DNA from: Candidatus Onthocola stercoravium
Lineage (GTDB): Bacteria > Bacillota_I > Bacilli_A > RF39 > UBA660
NCBI GenBank assembly: GCA_018711775.1
Contig: DVHV01000082.1
Location: 1-21,190 of the forward strand
Direction: 5' to 3'
DNA: 21,190 nt
The translations under genes were made by a program, and so were the position numbers. Shown one piece after another: positions 7,295 through 14,964 of the stretch (its first letter is position 1; every line of letters begins with the position of its first letter). The notes under the pieces are model-generated. The model had not been told where the DNA came from. It saw only the letters and a list, made by a program, of their open reading frames with translations, and searched no databases.

Positions 7295-7831
7295 CTATGC
7301 CGCTTTCTTTCCTTCTTTACGACGTACATGTTCATCTTTATAACGAATACCTTTACCTTTATAAGGTTCTGGTTCTCTTACTTTACGAACATTCGCCGCA
7401 AATTCTGAAACTTTTTGTTTATCTATTCCATGAATAGTAATTTCTGTATTTGATTCACTAGTAACACTTAAGTCACTTGGTGCTTCCATTACAACTGGAT
7501 GTGAATATCCAGCATTAATAGTAATCTTATTACCACTAACATTGAAACGATATCCAACACCAACTGCTTCTAAACCTTTGCTAAAACCAACAGACACTCC
7601 AATAATCATATTATTAATTAATGAATTTGTAGTTCCTTGCATAACATTTGCTCTTTTGCTTGGTTTAGCTTGTTTTGTTAATACAGTGTTATCTACTACT
7701 TCAACATTTATTAAATTGCTGAAGTTATAATTTAATTCACCTTTAGGTCCTTTTACATTAACAGTATTTCCATTAACACTTACTGTAACGCCTTCAGGGA
7801 TAGTTAGTTTTCTTTCACCAATTCTACTCAT
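7295..7831 (-). CDS. rplF: 50S ribosomal protein L6
   Basis: Large-subunit protein near the GTPase-associated centre. It has 178 aa formed of two repeated alpha/beta domains, starting MSRIGERKLTIPEGV and with the C-terminal signature REPEPYKGKGIRYKDEHVRR. Standard position between rpsH and rplR. Confidence 0.98.
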   Translation of the reverse strand: MSRIGERKLTIPEGVTVSVNGNTVNVKGPKGELNYNFSNLINVEVVDNTVLTKQAKPSKRANVMQGTTNSLINNMIIGVSVGFSKGLEAVGVGYRFNVSGNKITINAGYSHPVVMEAPSDLSVTSESNTEITIHGIDKQKVSEFAANVRKVREPEPYKGKGIRYKDEHVRRKEGKKAA

Positions 7832-7837
7832 ACTTCC

Positions 7838-8236
7838 TTACCAAATATAGGCAAGTACTTCACCTCCTAATCCCTTAGCTCTTGCTTCCTTATCAGTCAT
7901 TAAACCTTCAGAAGTAGAAATTATAGCAATACCTAGTCCGTTTAAAACGCGAGGAATTTCATCCACTTTAGCATAAACTCTTAAACCAGATTTACTAATT
8001 CTTTTAAGACCAGTAATAACTCTTTCTTTCTTAGGTCCGTATTTTAAAGTTATTGTAAGTTTATCACCATTACTAAGTTTTTCATAAACATAATCAGTGA
8101 TATAACCTTCTTTCTTTAAAATTTCGGCAATTCCAAGAGTCATTTTAGTTCCAATTACTTCAACAGTATTGTATTTCATTTGATTAGCATTACGAATACG
8201 AGTTAACATATCTGCTATTTTATCTTGTACAAACAT
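7838..8236 (-). CDS. rpsH: 30S ribosomal protein S8
   Basis: 16S central-domain binding protein. It has 132 aa, starts MFVQDKIADMLTRIRNANQ and ends with the conserved IISTSEGLMTDKEARAKGLGGEVL. In E. coli it is the translational repressor of the spc operon; nothing here shows whether that holds in this organism. Confidence 0.98.
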   Translation of the reverse strand: MFVQDKIADMLTRIRNANQMKYNTVEVIGTKMTLGIAEILKKEGYITDYVYEKLSNGDKLTITLKYGPKKERVITGLKRISKSGLRVYAKVDEIPRVLNGLGIAIISTSEGLMTDKEARAKGLGGEVLAYIW

Positions 8237-8248
8237 TCAAATTCCTCC

Positions 8249-8434
8249 TTACCAACTAGATTTCTTAACACCAGGTAATTTACCTTCATTTGCAAGTTCT
8301 CTAAAGCAAATACGACAAATTCCATATTTTCTTAATACACCGTGAGGTCTACCACAACGATTGCATCTTGTATATGCTCTTGTTGAAAATTTTGGTGTTC
8401 TTTTATTTTTAACAATCATACTTTTTCTTGCCAT
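8249..8434 (-). CDS. rpsN: 30S ribosomal protein S14, zinc type (type Z)
   Basis: 61-aa short form with a zinc knuckle: C24, C27, C40 and C43 in CNRCGRPHGVLRKYGICRIC. Assembled into the small-subunit head. The start at 8434 (MARKSMIVKNKR) has GGAGG upstream; a 21-residue in-frame extension overlaps rplE and is not coding. The type Z form depends on zinc; a zinc-free paralogue may exist elsewhere, but not in this window. Confidence 0.97.
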   Translation of the reverse strand: MARKSMIVKNKRTPKFSTRAYTRCNRCGRPHGVLRKYGICRICFRELANEGKLPGVKKSSW

Positions 8435-8444
8435 AACGTCCTCC

Positions 8445-8984
8445 TTAATTTCTGAAAGGCATTCCGAAGCCAGCAAGTAAACTCTTAGCTTCTTCATTGC
8501 TCTTTGCAGTAGTTACGAATATGATATCCATACCACGTACCTTAACAACTTCATCGTAATCGATTTCAGGGAAAATTAATTGTTCTTTAATACCAATTGT
8601 ATAATTTCCTTTACCATCGAATGAATGAGGTGAAACGCCACGGAAATCTCTCACTCTAGGAAGTCCAATACGTACTAATTTTTCAAAGAAATAATACATA
8701 TTTTCTCCTCTTAAAGTAACCTTTACTCCGATAGGTTGACCTTCACGAACTTTAAATCCCGCAATTGACTTACGAGCTTTCGTAACAACTGGTTTTTGAC
8801 CTGTAATCTTTTCAAGATCTTTAACAGCTGCAGTTATAAACTTTTCATCTTTAGATCCATCACCAACACCCATGTTGACAACAATCTTTTCAAGTTTAGG
8901 AACAGCCATTACAGTAGTATAATTATATTCTTTCATTAATTTAGGAACTATTTCCTTATTATACAATTCTTTAAAATTACTCAT
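8445..8984 (-). CDS. rplE: 50S ribosomal protein L5
   Basis: 5S rRNA-binding protein of the central protuberance; contacts P-site tRNA and S13. It has 179 aa with KIVVNMGVGD, TGQKPVVTKARKSIAGFKVREG, PRVRDFRGVSPHSFDGKGNY and the C-terminal AGFGMPFRN. It follows rplX with a 2-nt gap. Confidence 0.98.
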   Translation of the reverse strand: MSNFKELYNKEIVPKLMKEYNYTTVMAVPKLEKIVVNMGVGDGSKDEKFITAAVKDLEKITGQKPVVTKARKSIAGFKVREGQPIGVKVTLRGENMYYFFEKLVRIGLPRVRDFRGVSPHSFDGKGNYTIGIKEQLIFPEIDYDEVVKVRGMDIIFVTTAKSNEEAKSLLAGFGMPFRN

Positions 8985-8986
8985 AA

Positions 8987-9322
8987 CTACTTACTCGCTT
9001 TCTTAGAAGCCTTTTTAGTTGTTTCTTTCGCATTATTTTTAGCTTCTACTTTTTCTTTTTTTTCAGACTTTTTAGCTTCTTTTTTAATTTCTTTAGCTTC
9101 AGCCTCAGTGATAACTTTTACATTTGAAACATGAATAGGAGCTTCAATTTCAATTATGCTACCACTTTCATTAGTCATTCTAGGTTTACTATGTTTCTTA
9201 ACAATATTTATACCTTCTACTACAACTCTTTGTTCAGTCTTTAAAGTTCTAATAACTTTTCCTTCTTTGCCTTTATCAGCACCAGCAATTATTTTAACAG
9301 TATCTCCAACTTTAACTTTCAT
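8987..9322 (-). CDS. rplX: 50S ribosomal protein L24 with an unusual Lys/Ala-rich C-terminus
   Basis: Assembly-initiating 23S rRNA binder. It has 111 aa. The KOW domain is intact (VKVGDTVKIIAGADKGKEGKV, then GINIVKKHSKP and SIIEIEAPIHVSNVKV, to residue about 70). After that the usual DPKTGxPTRVGYK segment is missing, replaced by about 35 residues almost entirely Lys, Glu, Ala and Thr (78-111), probably disordered or a charged helix. The reading frame is continuous and the stop is close to rplE, so this looks native rather than a frameshift. Confidence 0.95.
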   Translation of the reverse strand: MKVKVGDTVKIIAGADKGKEGKVIRTLKTEQRVVVEGINIVKKHSKPRMTNESGSIIEIEAPIHVSNVKVITEAEAKEIKKEAKKSEKKEKVEAKNNAKETTKKASKKASK

Positions 9323-9331
9323 AAGTACCTC

Positions 9332-9700
9332 CTATAATACTTCTGAGGCAAGAGATACGATCTTCATATAATCTTTTTCTCTTAGCTCTCTAGCTACTGG
9401 TCCTAAAACACGTGTTCCAACTGGAGACTTATCATCCTTAATTAAAACACAAGCATTGTCATCAAATTTGATGTATGAACCATCGCTTCTTCTAACGCCA
9501 TCTACGCTTCTAACGATAACAGCCTTAACAACTTTACCCTTTTTGATAGGACTATTAGGAATTGCTTTTTTAACAGTCCCAACTACAACGTCACCGATAT
9601 TACCATATTTAACTTTAGATCCACCCATAACTCTTATTACTAAGATTTCACGAGCACCACTATTATCAGCAACTTTAAGTCTACTTTCTTGCATTACCAT
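9332..9700 (-). CDS. rplN: 50S ribosomal protein L14
   Basis: Intersubunit-bridge protein binding 23S rRNA. It has 122 aa, the standard length, starting MVMQESRLKVADNSGARE and containing VGTVKKAIPN, KGKVVKAVIVR and the C-terminal GPVARELREKDYMKIVSLASEVL. AGGAGG is 7 nt ahead of the ATG. Confidence 0.98.
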   Translation of the reverse strand: MVMQESRLKVADNSGAREILVIRVMGGSKVKYGNIGDVVVGTVKKAIPNSPIKKGKVVKAVIVRSVDGVRRSDGSYIKFDDNACVLIKDDKSPVGTRVLGPVARELREKDYMKIVSLASEVL

Positions 9701-9711
9701 AATAATACCTC

Positions 9712-9969
9712 CTAAAGGATAACAGCTTCAACAAGAACTTCTACTAATTCATATCTTTTAGTTTTAGATAATGGTCTAGTCATTCTAATTTTTACTGTAT
9801 CTCCTACTTTAGCTTTATTTGCTTCGTCATGCGCAGCATATTTTTTTGAATATTTAACTTGTTTCTTATATAAAGGATGTTTCTTGGAAGTTTCAACTAA
9901 TACGGTAATAGTCTTATTATTAGATGCACTAACAACTTTACCAATTAATTCTTGTTTTGCTTCATTCAT
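9712..9969 (-). CDS. rpsQ: 30S ribosomal protein S17
   Basis: 16S rRNA-binding OB-fold protein needed early in 30S assembly. It has 85 aa with LIGKVVSASNNKTITVLVE, HPLYKKQVKYSKKYAAHDE and RPLSKTKRYELVEV. The ATG overlaps the rpmC stop as TAATG, with GGAGG upstream. Confidence 0.98.
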   Translation of the reverse strand: MNEAKQELIGKVVSASNNKTITVLVETSKKHPLYKKQVKYSKKYAAHDEANKAKVGDTVKIRMTRPLSKTKRYELVEVLVEAVIL

Positions 9970-10172
9970 TATTCGTTACCTCCATTTAATTCTCTTTCTT
10001 TAAGAATAGTTTTCATTCTTGCAACATCTCTTCTAAGTTCTCTTAGTTGAGCAGGCTTTTCTAAAGTACCATTTGCTTGTTGCATTCTCTTTGTAAATAA
10101 TTCTTCTTTAGTTTCAGTGATTTTCTTACTTAATTCTTCGGAAGACATTTTTCTAATTTCATTAATTTTCAA
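9969..10172 (-). CDS. rpmC: 50S ribosomal protein L29
   Basis: Coiled helical-hairpin protein at the exit tunnel, part of the docking site for nascent-chain factors. I propose a TTG start at 10172, giving 67 aa beginning MKINEIRKMSSEEL, which matches the usual L29 N-terminus; GGTGAT lies just upstream. An in-frame ATG at 10184 would add VILL after the initiator Met, which does not fit the family. With either start it overlaps the end of rplP (11 or 23 nt). Confidence 0.93.
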   Translation of the reverse strand: MKINEIRKMSSEELSKKITETKEELFTKRMQQANGTLEKPAQLRELRRDVARMKTILKERELNGGNE

Positions 10173-10599
10173 GAGAATCACCATCCTTTACTTCTTCTTT
10201 TTTAACAAATTTAGTTTTAACAGATAGTTTATGAGAAGCAAGTCTCAAAGCTTCACGAGCAATTTCTTCGCTTACACCAGAAACTTCAAACATAATCTTG
10301 CCTTTCTTAACAACTGCTACCCATTCTTCAACGTTTCCTTTACCTTTACCTTGACGAGTTTCAAGAGGCTTTTTAGTTCTTGGCATGTGTGGGAAGATAT
10401 TGATAAATACTTTACCACCGCGCTTCATAAATCTTGTCATCGCAATACGAGATGCTTCGATTTGACGAGCTGATATCCAGCCACCTTCTGAGGCTTGTAG
10501 TCCGTATTCACCAAAATGTAATTCAGTATTACCTTTAGCTTTACCATCGTAACTTATTCTATGACTTTTACGATATTTAGTTCTCTTTGGCATCAACAT
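10162..10599 (-). CDS. rplP: 50S ribosomal protein L16
   Basis: Large-subunit protein at the base of the A-site tRNA and central protuberance. It has 145 aa, starts MLMPKRTKYRKSHRI, and carries LQASEGGWISARQIEASRIAMTR-type and FINIFPHMPRTKKPLETRQGKGKG segments. The ATG at 10599 lies inside rpsC (23-nt overlap), a common arrangement in Firmicutes, with GGAG upstream. Confidence 0.97.
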   Translation of the reverse strand: MLMPKRTKYRKSHRISYDGKAKGNTELHFGEYGLQASEGGWISARQIEASRIAMTRFMKRGGKVFINIFPHMPRTKKPLETRQGKGKGNVEEWVAVVKKGKIMFEVSGVSEEIAREALRLASHKLSVKTKFVKKEEVKDGDSLEN

Positions 10600-11254
10600 T
10601 TTTATCAGCTCCCTTCACTGTTTTTTTAGCAGGAAGAATTTCATTTTTATAAATCCAAACTTTAACACCAATCTTACCATATGTAGTATCTGCTTCAGCA
10701 ACAGCATAATCTACGTCAGCTCTGATTGTATGTAGTGGCACAGTTCCTTCAGTATAACCTTCAGTTCTTGCCATTTCAGCTCCACCTAAACGACCGGACA
10801 CAGCAGTCTTACATCCTTTAGCTCCAGCCTTCATAACATTTCTGATAGCTCTTTTTTGTGCAGATCTAAATGGTGCTCTTGCAGCAATTTGACTAGCAAT
10901 ATTATTAGCAACTAATTGGGCATTTAAATCTGGATTCTTTTCTTCTACTATATTGATATAAATTTCTTCACCAACTAATTTGGCAATTTTCTTTCTTAAT
11001 TTTTCGATGTCTTCACCACCACGTCCAATGATAACACCTGGTTTAGCAGTATAAATAGTAACATCAGTACGTCCTTTTTTACGTTCAATAATAACACTAG
11101 CAATAGCAGCATCCTTCATATTCTTTTCTAAGTATTCTCTTATTTTAATATCGTTAATTAAATATTCAGGATAATCTTTTTTAGCATACCATTTTGATTG
11201 CCAGTCTTTATTAACACCAAGACGATATCCTATAGGATTTACTTTTTGTCCCAT
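10577..11254 (-). CDS. rpsC: 30S ribosomal protein S3
   Basis: Small-subunit head protein lining the mRNA entry channel. It has 225 aa: N-terminal MGQKVNPIGYRLGVN, a KH domain with the GRGG loop at 77-80, and the S3 C-terminal domain (RAPFRSAQKRAIRNVMKAGA, GRLGGAEMARTEGYTEG). The last residues overlap the rplP start. Confidence 0.98.
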   Translation of the reverse strand: MGQKVNPIGYRLGVNKDWQSKWYAKKDYPEYLINDIKIREYLEKNMKDAAIASVIIERKKGRTDVTIYTAKPGVIIGRGGEDIEKLRKKIAKLVGEEIYINIVEEKNPDLNAQLVANNIASQIAARAPFRSAQKRAIRNVMKAGAKGCKTAVSGRLGGAEMARTEGYTEGTVPLHTIRADVDYAVAEADTTYGKIGVKVWIYKNEILPAKKTVKGADKNVDAKEN

Positions 11255-11255
11255 A

Positions 11256-11603
11256 CTATTTTACTCCTTTCGCAGTATCACTTACACATACAGTGATGTG
11301 ACTACTTCTTTTATCATGACGATCAACATTACCACGGCTGGCAAATTTGATTCTCTTGTAAATAGGACCTGGATTAATATAACATTCACTAATTCTTAGT
11401 TCATTTTCATTTGCTCCAAAGTTATTTACAGCATTTGCTACCGCTGAATTTAAAACTTTTAAGATTAGTCGACTTGCTTTAGTATTGGTGTTTTCCAATA
11501 TACCACGAGCAGTTTCAACATCTTTACCTCTAATTAAATCCATAGTCATTCTTGCAAGTCTTGGTTTAATTAAAGCATTTTTGTGAATTGCATAAGCTTC
11601 CAT
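11256..11603 (-). CDS. rplV: 50S ribosomal protein L22
   Basis: Exit-tunnel protein whose long beta hairpin forms part of the tunnel wall. It has 115 aa with RMTMDLIRGKDVETA, SRLILKVLNSAVANAVNN, the family signature around YINPGPIYKRIKFASRG, and the C-terminal SSHITVCVSD. Gap of 1 nt to rpsC. Confidence 0.98.
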   Translation of the reverse strand: MEAYAIHKNALIKPRLARMTMDLIRGKDVETARGILENTNTKASRLILKVLNSAVANAVNNFGANENELRISECYINPGPIYKRIKFASRGNVDRHDKRSSHITVCVSDTAKGVK

Positions 11604-11611
11604 GTTACCTC

Positions 11612-11875
11612 CTATTTATTTCCTGCATGGCCTGTAAACTTACGAGTTTGTGAAAATTCTCCAAGTTTATGTCCAACCATGTCTTCAGTAATATATACTG
11701 GTATAAAATCTTTACCATTGTGAACAGCTATTGTATGTCCTACAAAATCAGGAAAAATAGTAGATCTTCTTGACCATGTTTTAATAACTGTTTTCTTGTT
11801 ACTTTTATTCATTTCTTGGACTTTTTTCATTAGCGATTCTGCTACATAAGGTCCTTTTTTCAAACTTCTTGCCAT
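11612..11875 (-). CDS. rpsS: 30S ribosomal protein S19
   Basis: Head protein that forms a complex with S13 and contacts the large subunit. It has 87 aa, slightly shorter than the usual 92, losing only C-terminal residues. Signatures: ARSLKKGPYV, TWSRRSTIFPDFVGHTIAVH and MVGHKLGEFSQTRKFTGH. Confidence 0.98.
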   Translation of the reverse strand: MARSLKKGPYVAESLMKKVQEMNKSNKKTVIKTWSRRSTIFPDFVGHTIAVHNGKDFIPVYITEDMVGHKLGEFSQTRKFTGHAGNK

Positions 11876-11884
11876 ATTTCCTCC

Positions 11885-12715
11885 CTATTTTGCCTTTCTA
11901 CTTACAATAAGTCTTTCACTTTTCTTTTTACTCTTACGAGTCTTAACACCAAGAGCAGGTTTACCCCAAGGTGTCATTGGGCTCTTACGTCCGATAGGTG
12001 CACGTCCTTCACCACCACCATGAGGGTGATCGTTAGGGTTCATAACAGATCCACGGTTAGTAGGTCTAACACCCATATGACGTTTACGTCCAGCCTTACC
12101 AAGATTTACTAACTTGTAATCTTCATTACCAACAACACCAATTGTTGCCATACAATTTCCAAGTACTAATCTTGTTTCTCCAGATTGTAAACGAACCATT
12201 ACATATTTTCCTTCACGTCCTAGGATTTGGGCACTAGATCCTGCACTACGACAGATTTCAGCACCTTTACCAGGTTGAAGTTCGATACAATGGATTGTTG
12301 TACCAACTGGAATATTCTTAAGTGGTAAAGCATTACCAACTTTGATATCGGCTCCTTCACCATTTTCGATGATTGCACCAACTTGTAATCCAGCTGGAGC
12401 AATAATATATCTCTTTTCACCATCTTTATAATTGATTAAAGCAATATTTGCTGTTCTATTTGGATCGTATTCAATAGATGCAACACGTCCAGTAACACCA
12501 ATTTTATTTCTCTTATAATCAATCATACGGTATTTTCTTTTAGCTCCTCCACCAATGTGGCGAACTGTCATTTTACCTTGATTATTTCTTCCACCAGTTT
12601 TACTTTTAGTCTTAAGTAATGATTTAGTAGGCTTAGCCCCAGTTAATTCTTCATTAACTAGAGTTGTCATACCTCTACGACCATTAGTTGTAGGTTTATA
12701 ATGTTTTATAGCCAT
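11885..12715 (-). CDS. rplB: 50S ribosomal protein L2
   Basis: Core large-subunit protein next to the peptidyl-transferase centre. It has 276 aa with an N-terminal OB fold, an SH3-like domain and the C-terminal MNPNDHPHGGGEGRAPIGRK stretch holding the conserved His of the family. GRKRHMGVRPTNRGS precedes it. Confidence 0.98.
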   Translation of the reverse strand: MAIKHYKPTTNGRRGMTTLVNEELTGAKPTKSLLKTKSKTGGRNNQGKMTVRHIGGGAKRKYRMIDYKRNKIGVTGRVASIEYDPNRTANIALINYKDGEKRYIIAPAGLQVGAIIENGEGADIKVGNALPLKNIPVGTTIHCIELQPGKGAEICRSAGSSAQILGREGKYVMVRLQSGETRLVLGNCMATIGVVGNEDYKLVNLGKAGRKRHMGVRPTNRGSVMNPNDHPHGGGEGRAPIGRKSPMTPWGKPALGVKTRKSKKKSERLIVSRKAK

Positions 12716-12726
12716 TGTTTACCCTC

Positions 12727-13002
12727 CTAAATCTCAATTGAAGAACCTTCAGCTAATGTAACAATAGCCTTTTTATAAGTTTTAGTTCTTCCTGAGTATC
12801 TTCCAACTCTTCTTCTCTTAGATTTTGTATTTAATGTATTAACATTTTTAACACTTACTTTAAATGCTTCTTCGATTGCTTTCTTAATATCAGTTTTAGT
12901 TGCATCTTTAGCAACTTTAAATGTATATACATTATTTTGTCTATTAGCCATTGATTTTTCAGTAATGACTGGTGCAATAATGATATCTGAATAATGTTTC
13001 AT
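12727..13002 (-). CDS. rplW: 50S ribosomal protein L23
   Basis: Exit-tunnel protein, docking site for trigger factor and SRP. It has 91 aa with the ferredoxin-like fold IIAPVITEKSMANRQNNVYTF, the basic loop NTKSKRRRVGRYSGRTKTYKKA and the ALVTL-like ending. The ATG overlaps the rplD stop by 1 nt (TAATG). Confidence 0.97.
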   Translation of the reverse strand: MKHYSDIIIAPVITEKSMANRQNNVYTFKVAKDATKTDIKKAIEEAFKVSVKNVNTLNTKSKRRRVGRYSGRTKTYKKAIVTLAEGSSIEI

Positions 13003-13625
13003 TATTTAAGCACCTCCTCAATTTTACTTATTGCTGCTTCATCCATAACTACAACGTCAGCATTTACTAAATCATAGCAATTTACTTCATCAGCATATAT
13101 TACTAATACATTTGGTAAATTTCTAACTGCTAAGTATAGATTTTCAGCATCATCACTTGTAACAAATAATATTTTGTTATCAAGTTTTAATCCTTCTAAC
13201 ATTTTAATAGCATCTTTAGTTTTAGTAGATTTCATATTGAAACTATCAACAACAACTAAAGCTTTTTCTTGTACTTTACTAGATAAAGCACTCTTTAGAG
13301 CAATAACTCTTTCTTTCTTATTAATTTTGAATGTATAATCTCTTGGACCAACACCCATAGGTATTCCGCCGCCACGCCATTGTGTAGCACGAATACTACC
13401 TTGACGAGCACGTCCAGTACCTTTTTGTCTCCAAGGCTTTCTTCCGCCTCCAGAAACTTCACTTCTATTTTTAGTTTTTCTAGTTCCTTGGCGAGTGCTA
13501 TCAAGTTGTAAACGAATCATTTTCTTTAAAGCATCAGTATTTACTTCAATATTCCAAACGCTATCTGTTAATGTTAAATCTTTAACTTTTTCACCATTAA
13601 GGTTCTTAACACTTATCTTTGTCAT
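13002..13625 (-). CDS. rplD: 50S ribosomal protein L4
   Basis: Exit-tunnel constriction protein. It has 207 aa. The extended loop (about residues 45-95) with KNRSEVSGGGRKPWRQKGTG and ARQGSIRATQWRGGG is intact. In E. coli it is the autogenous repressor of the S10 operon; whether the leader at 14777-14900 serves that role here cannot be told from sequence. Confidence 0.98.
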   Translation of the reverse strand: MTKISVKNLNGEKVKDLTLTDSVWNIEVNTDALKKMIRLQLDSTRQGTRKTKNRSEVSGGGRKPWRQKGTGRARQGSIRATQWRGGGIPMGVGPRDYTFKINKKERVIALKSALSSKVQEKALVVVDSFNMKSTKTKDAIKMLEGLKLDNKILFVTSDDAENLYLAVRNLPNVLVIYADEVNCYDLVNADVVVMDEAAISKIEEVLK

Positions 13626-13646
13626 ATCTTAATCCTTTCTAAGCAA

Positions 13647-14441
13647 TTACTTGCTTTCTTCTTGAGCATCTGCAGCATCAGTTACTAGAGCTTCAGTTTC
13701 TTCTGAGTTAGCAACTTCTTCAGTAGTTTCTACTACTTCTTCACTAACTTCTTCTGGAGCTACTTCATCAACTACAGTTTCTTGCTTATATTCAAGAATT
13801 TCTTTAGGATCACTCTTGCGACTATTCTTAACAGCAGTCTTGATTAACACTAAAGAATTTTTTGCTCCTGGAACATTTCCACTTACTAAAATATAATTTT
13901 CTGCTTCGTTTACTTCAATAATTTCTAGATTTTGAATAGTAACTGTATCAACACCCATGTGACCAGCCAACTTTTTACCCTTTAATACTCTTTTTGGTAA
14001 CATTGTTCCTAGTGAACCAGGTCTTCTATGATAGTGAGATCCGTGAGTCATAGGTCCACGAGATTGGTTATGTCTCTTAATAACACCTTGGAAGCCCTTT
14101 CCTTTACTAGTTCCTGTTACATCTACAACTTCTCCTACAGTAAATACACCAGCGCTAACTGTATCACCAATATTATAAGTTGATTCTACATCTCTTATTT
14201 CTTTTAAGAAGCGCTTAGGAGTAGTATTTGCTTTTTTAGCATTTCCCATTTCTGGTTTATTTGCTTGTTTTTCTTTCTTTTCGAATACGCCAAGTTGGAT
14301 TGCGTTATAACCATCTTTTTCGACAGTTTTAACTTGCATTACTACGTTTGGTTCAACTTCAATAACTGTAACAGGAATAAGTTTACCATCTTTAGTAAAT
14401 ACTTGAGTCATTCCAGCTTTACGCCCTAAGATTCCTTTCAT
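13647..14441 (-). CDS. rplC: 50S ribosomal protein L3 with a long acidic C-terminal tail
   Basis: One of the first proteins in 50S assembly, reaching toward the peptidyl-transferase centre. The canonical body (residues 1 to about 210) begins MKGILGRKAGMTQVF and contains VDVTGTSKGKGFQGVIKRHN and RGPMTHGSHYHRRPGSLG. Beyond it the protein continues for about 50 residues; 221-264 hold 17 acidic residues and one Lys, with repeated EEV/TEE units. The typical length is about 209, so at 264 aa it is clearly extended. The frame is open and codon use is similar, so it does not look like an assembly error. The tail is probably disordered. Confidence 0.97.
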   Translation of the reverse strand: MKGILGRKAGMTQVFTKDGKLIPVTVIEVEPNVVMQVKTVEKDGYNAIQLGVFEKKEKQANKPEMGNAKKANTTPKRFLKEIRDVESTYNIGDTVSAGVFTVGEVVDVTGTSKGKGFQGVIKRHNQSRGPMTHGSHYHRRPGSLGTMLPKRVLKGKKLAGHMGVDTVTIQNLEIIEVNEAENYILVSGNVPGAKNSLVLIKTAVKNSRKSDPKEILEYKQETVVDEVAPEEVSEEVVETTEEVANSEETEALVTDAADAQEESK

Positions 14442-14467
14442 ACTTCGTTTTTCCTTTCTTAATTTTC

Positions 14468-14776
14468 TTATAATTTGATATTTACATCAACACCACTAGG
14501 TAAATCTAAATGAGTTAACGCATCAACAGTTTCCTTACTAGGATTTTTAATATCGATTAATCTCTTGTGAGTTCTTCTTTCGAATTGTTCACGAGCATCC
14601 TTATATTTGTGTACTGCTCTTAATACTGTAACTTTTTCAATTTCTGTTGGTAAAGGTACAGGCCCAGAAATTTCGCCACCAGTTCTTTTAACAGTTTCCA
14701 CAATTTTACCAGCTGCTACATCTAATAATCGATGATCGTATGCTTTCAAATTGATTCTTACTTTTGTACTTGACAC
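14468..14776 (-). CDS. rpsJ: 30S ribosomal protein S10
   Basis: Small-subunit head protein; with NusB also part of the antitermination complex. I place the start at a GTG (14774-14776), giving 102 aa, the standard length, beginning MSSTKVRINLKAYDHRLLD. The ATG two codons earlier is only 2 nt from the AGGAGG ribosome site, too close, whereas the GTG is spaced 8 nt. Signatures: VRINLKAYDHRLLD, SGPVPLPTE, REQFERRTHKRLIDI and LDLPSGVDVNIKL. First gene of the supercluster. Confidence 0.96.
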   Translation of the reverse strand: MSSTKVRINLKAYDHRLLDVAAGKIVETVKRTGGEISGPVPLPTEIEKVTVLRAVHKYKDAREQFERRTHKRLIDIKNPSKETVDALTHLDLPSGVDVNIKL

Positions 14777-14900
14777 TTGCATGTCCTCCTTTCGCCTATA
14801 TCTAGTATAGACATACTCCGCACAAGTTCTCTAACACAACTTTTCTTTACCAACTTACCCTAGTGTATCAGTAACCTTGCACATCAACGCAGTCATACGT
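14777..14900 (-). promoter_or_regulatory. 5' leader of the S10 supercluster
   Basis: About 120-nt untranslated leader between the predicted start site (about 14900) and rpsJ. It contains the block GGTTACTGATACAC (within about 14860-14880), an unpaired-looking purine stretch, and a small hairpin CTATA/TATAG (14796-14810) just before the ribosome site. A 13-codon reading frame (14896 to 14855, MTALMCKVTDTLG) starts almost at the transcription start, without a ribosome site. A leader this long ahead of a ribosomal operon suggests autogenous control by one of its products; that is inference. Confidence 0.45.
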
Positions 14901-14905
14901 CTATA

Positions 14906-14934
14906 ATAATACCATTAAAATCTATGAAATGCAA
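14906..14934 (-). promoter_or_regulatory. Main promoter of the S10-spc-alpha supercluster
   Basis: Minus strand: -35 TTGCAT (14929-14934), 17-bp spacer, -10 TATTAT (14906-14911) preceded by TGG, an extended -10. It lies immediately after the terminator of the upstream gene; the predicted start is around 14900. Confidence 0.8.
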
Positions 14935-14964
14935 CAAAAAATTTGCATTTTTCCTGCAAATTTT
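14932..14964 (-). terminator. Intrinsic terminator of the gpmI-170 aa unit
   Basis: Minus-strand hairpin: 10-bp perfect stem (14955-14964 with 14938-14947), 7-nt loop, followed by further T residues and GTTGC. It starts at the base after the TAG stop of the 170-aa gene, and the T-run merges into the -35 of the ribosomal promoter. Confidence 0.85.

Noticed and set aside
12220..12423. Minus-strand frames inside rplB, rplD (13295-13504) and rplO (6172-6360)
   Set aside because: Alternative-frame shadows within well-conserved ribosomal genes.
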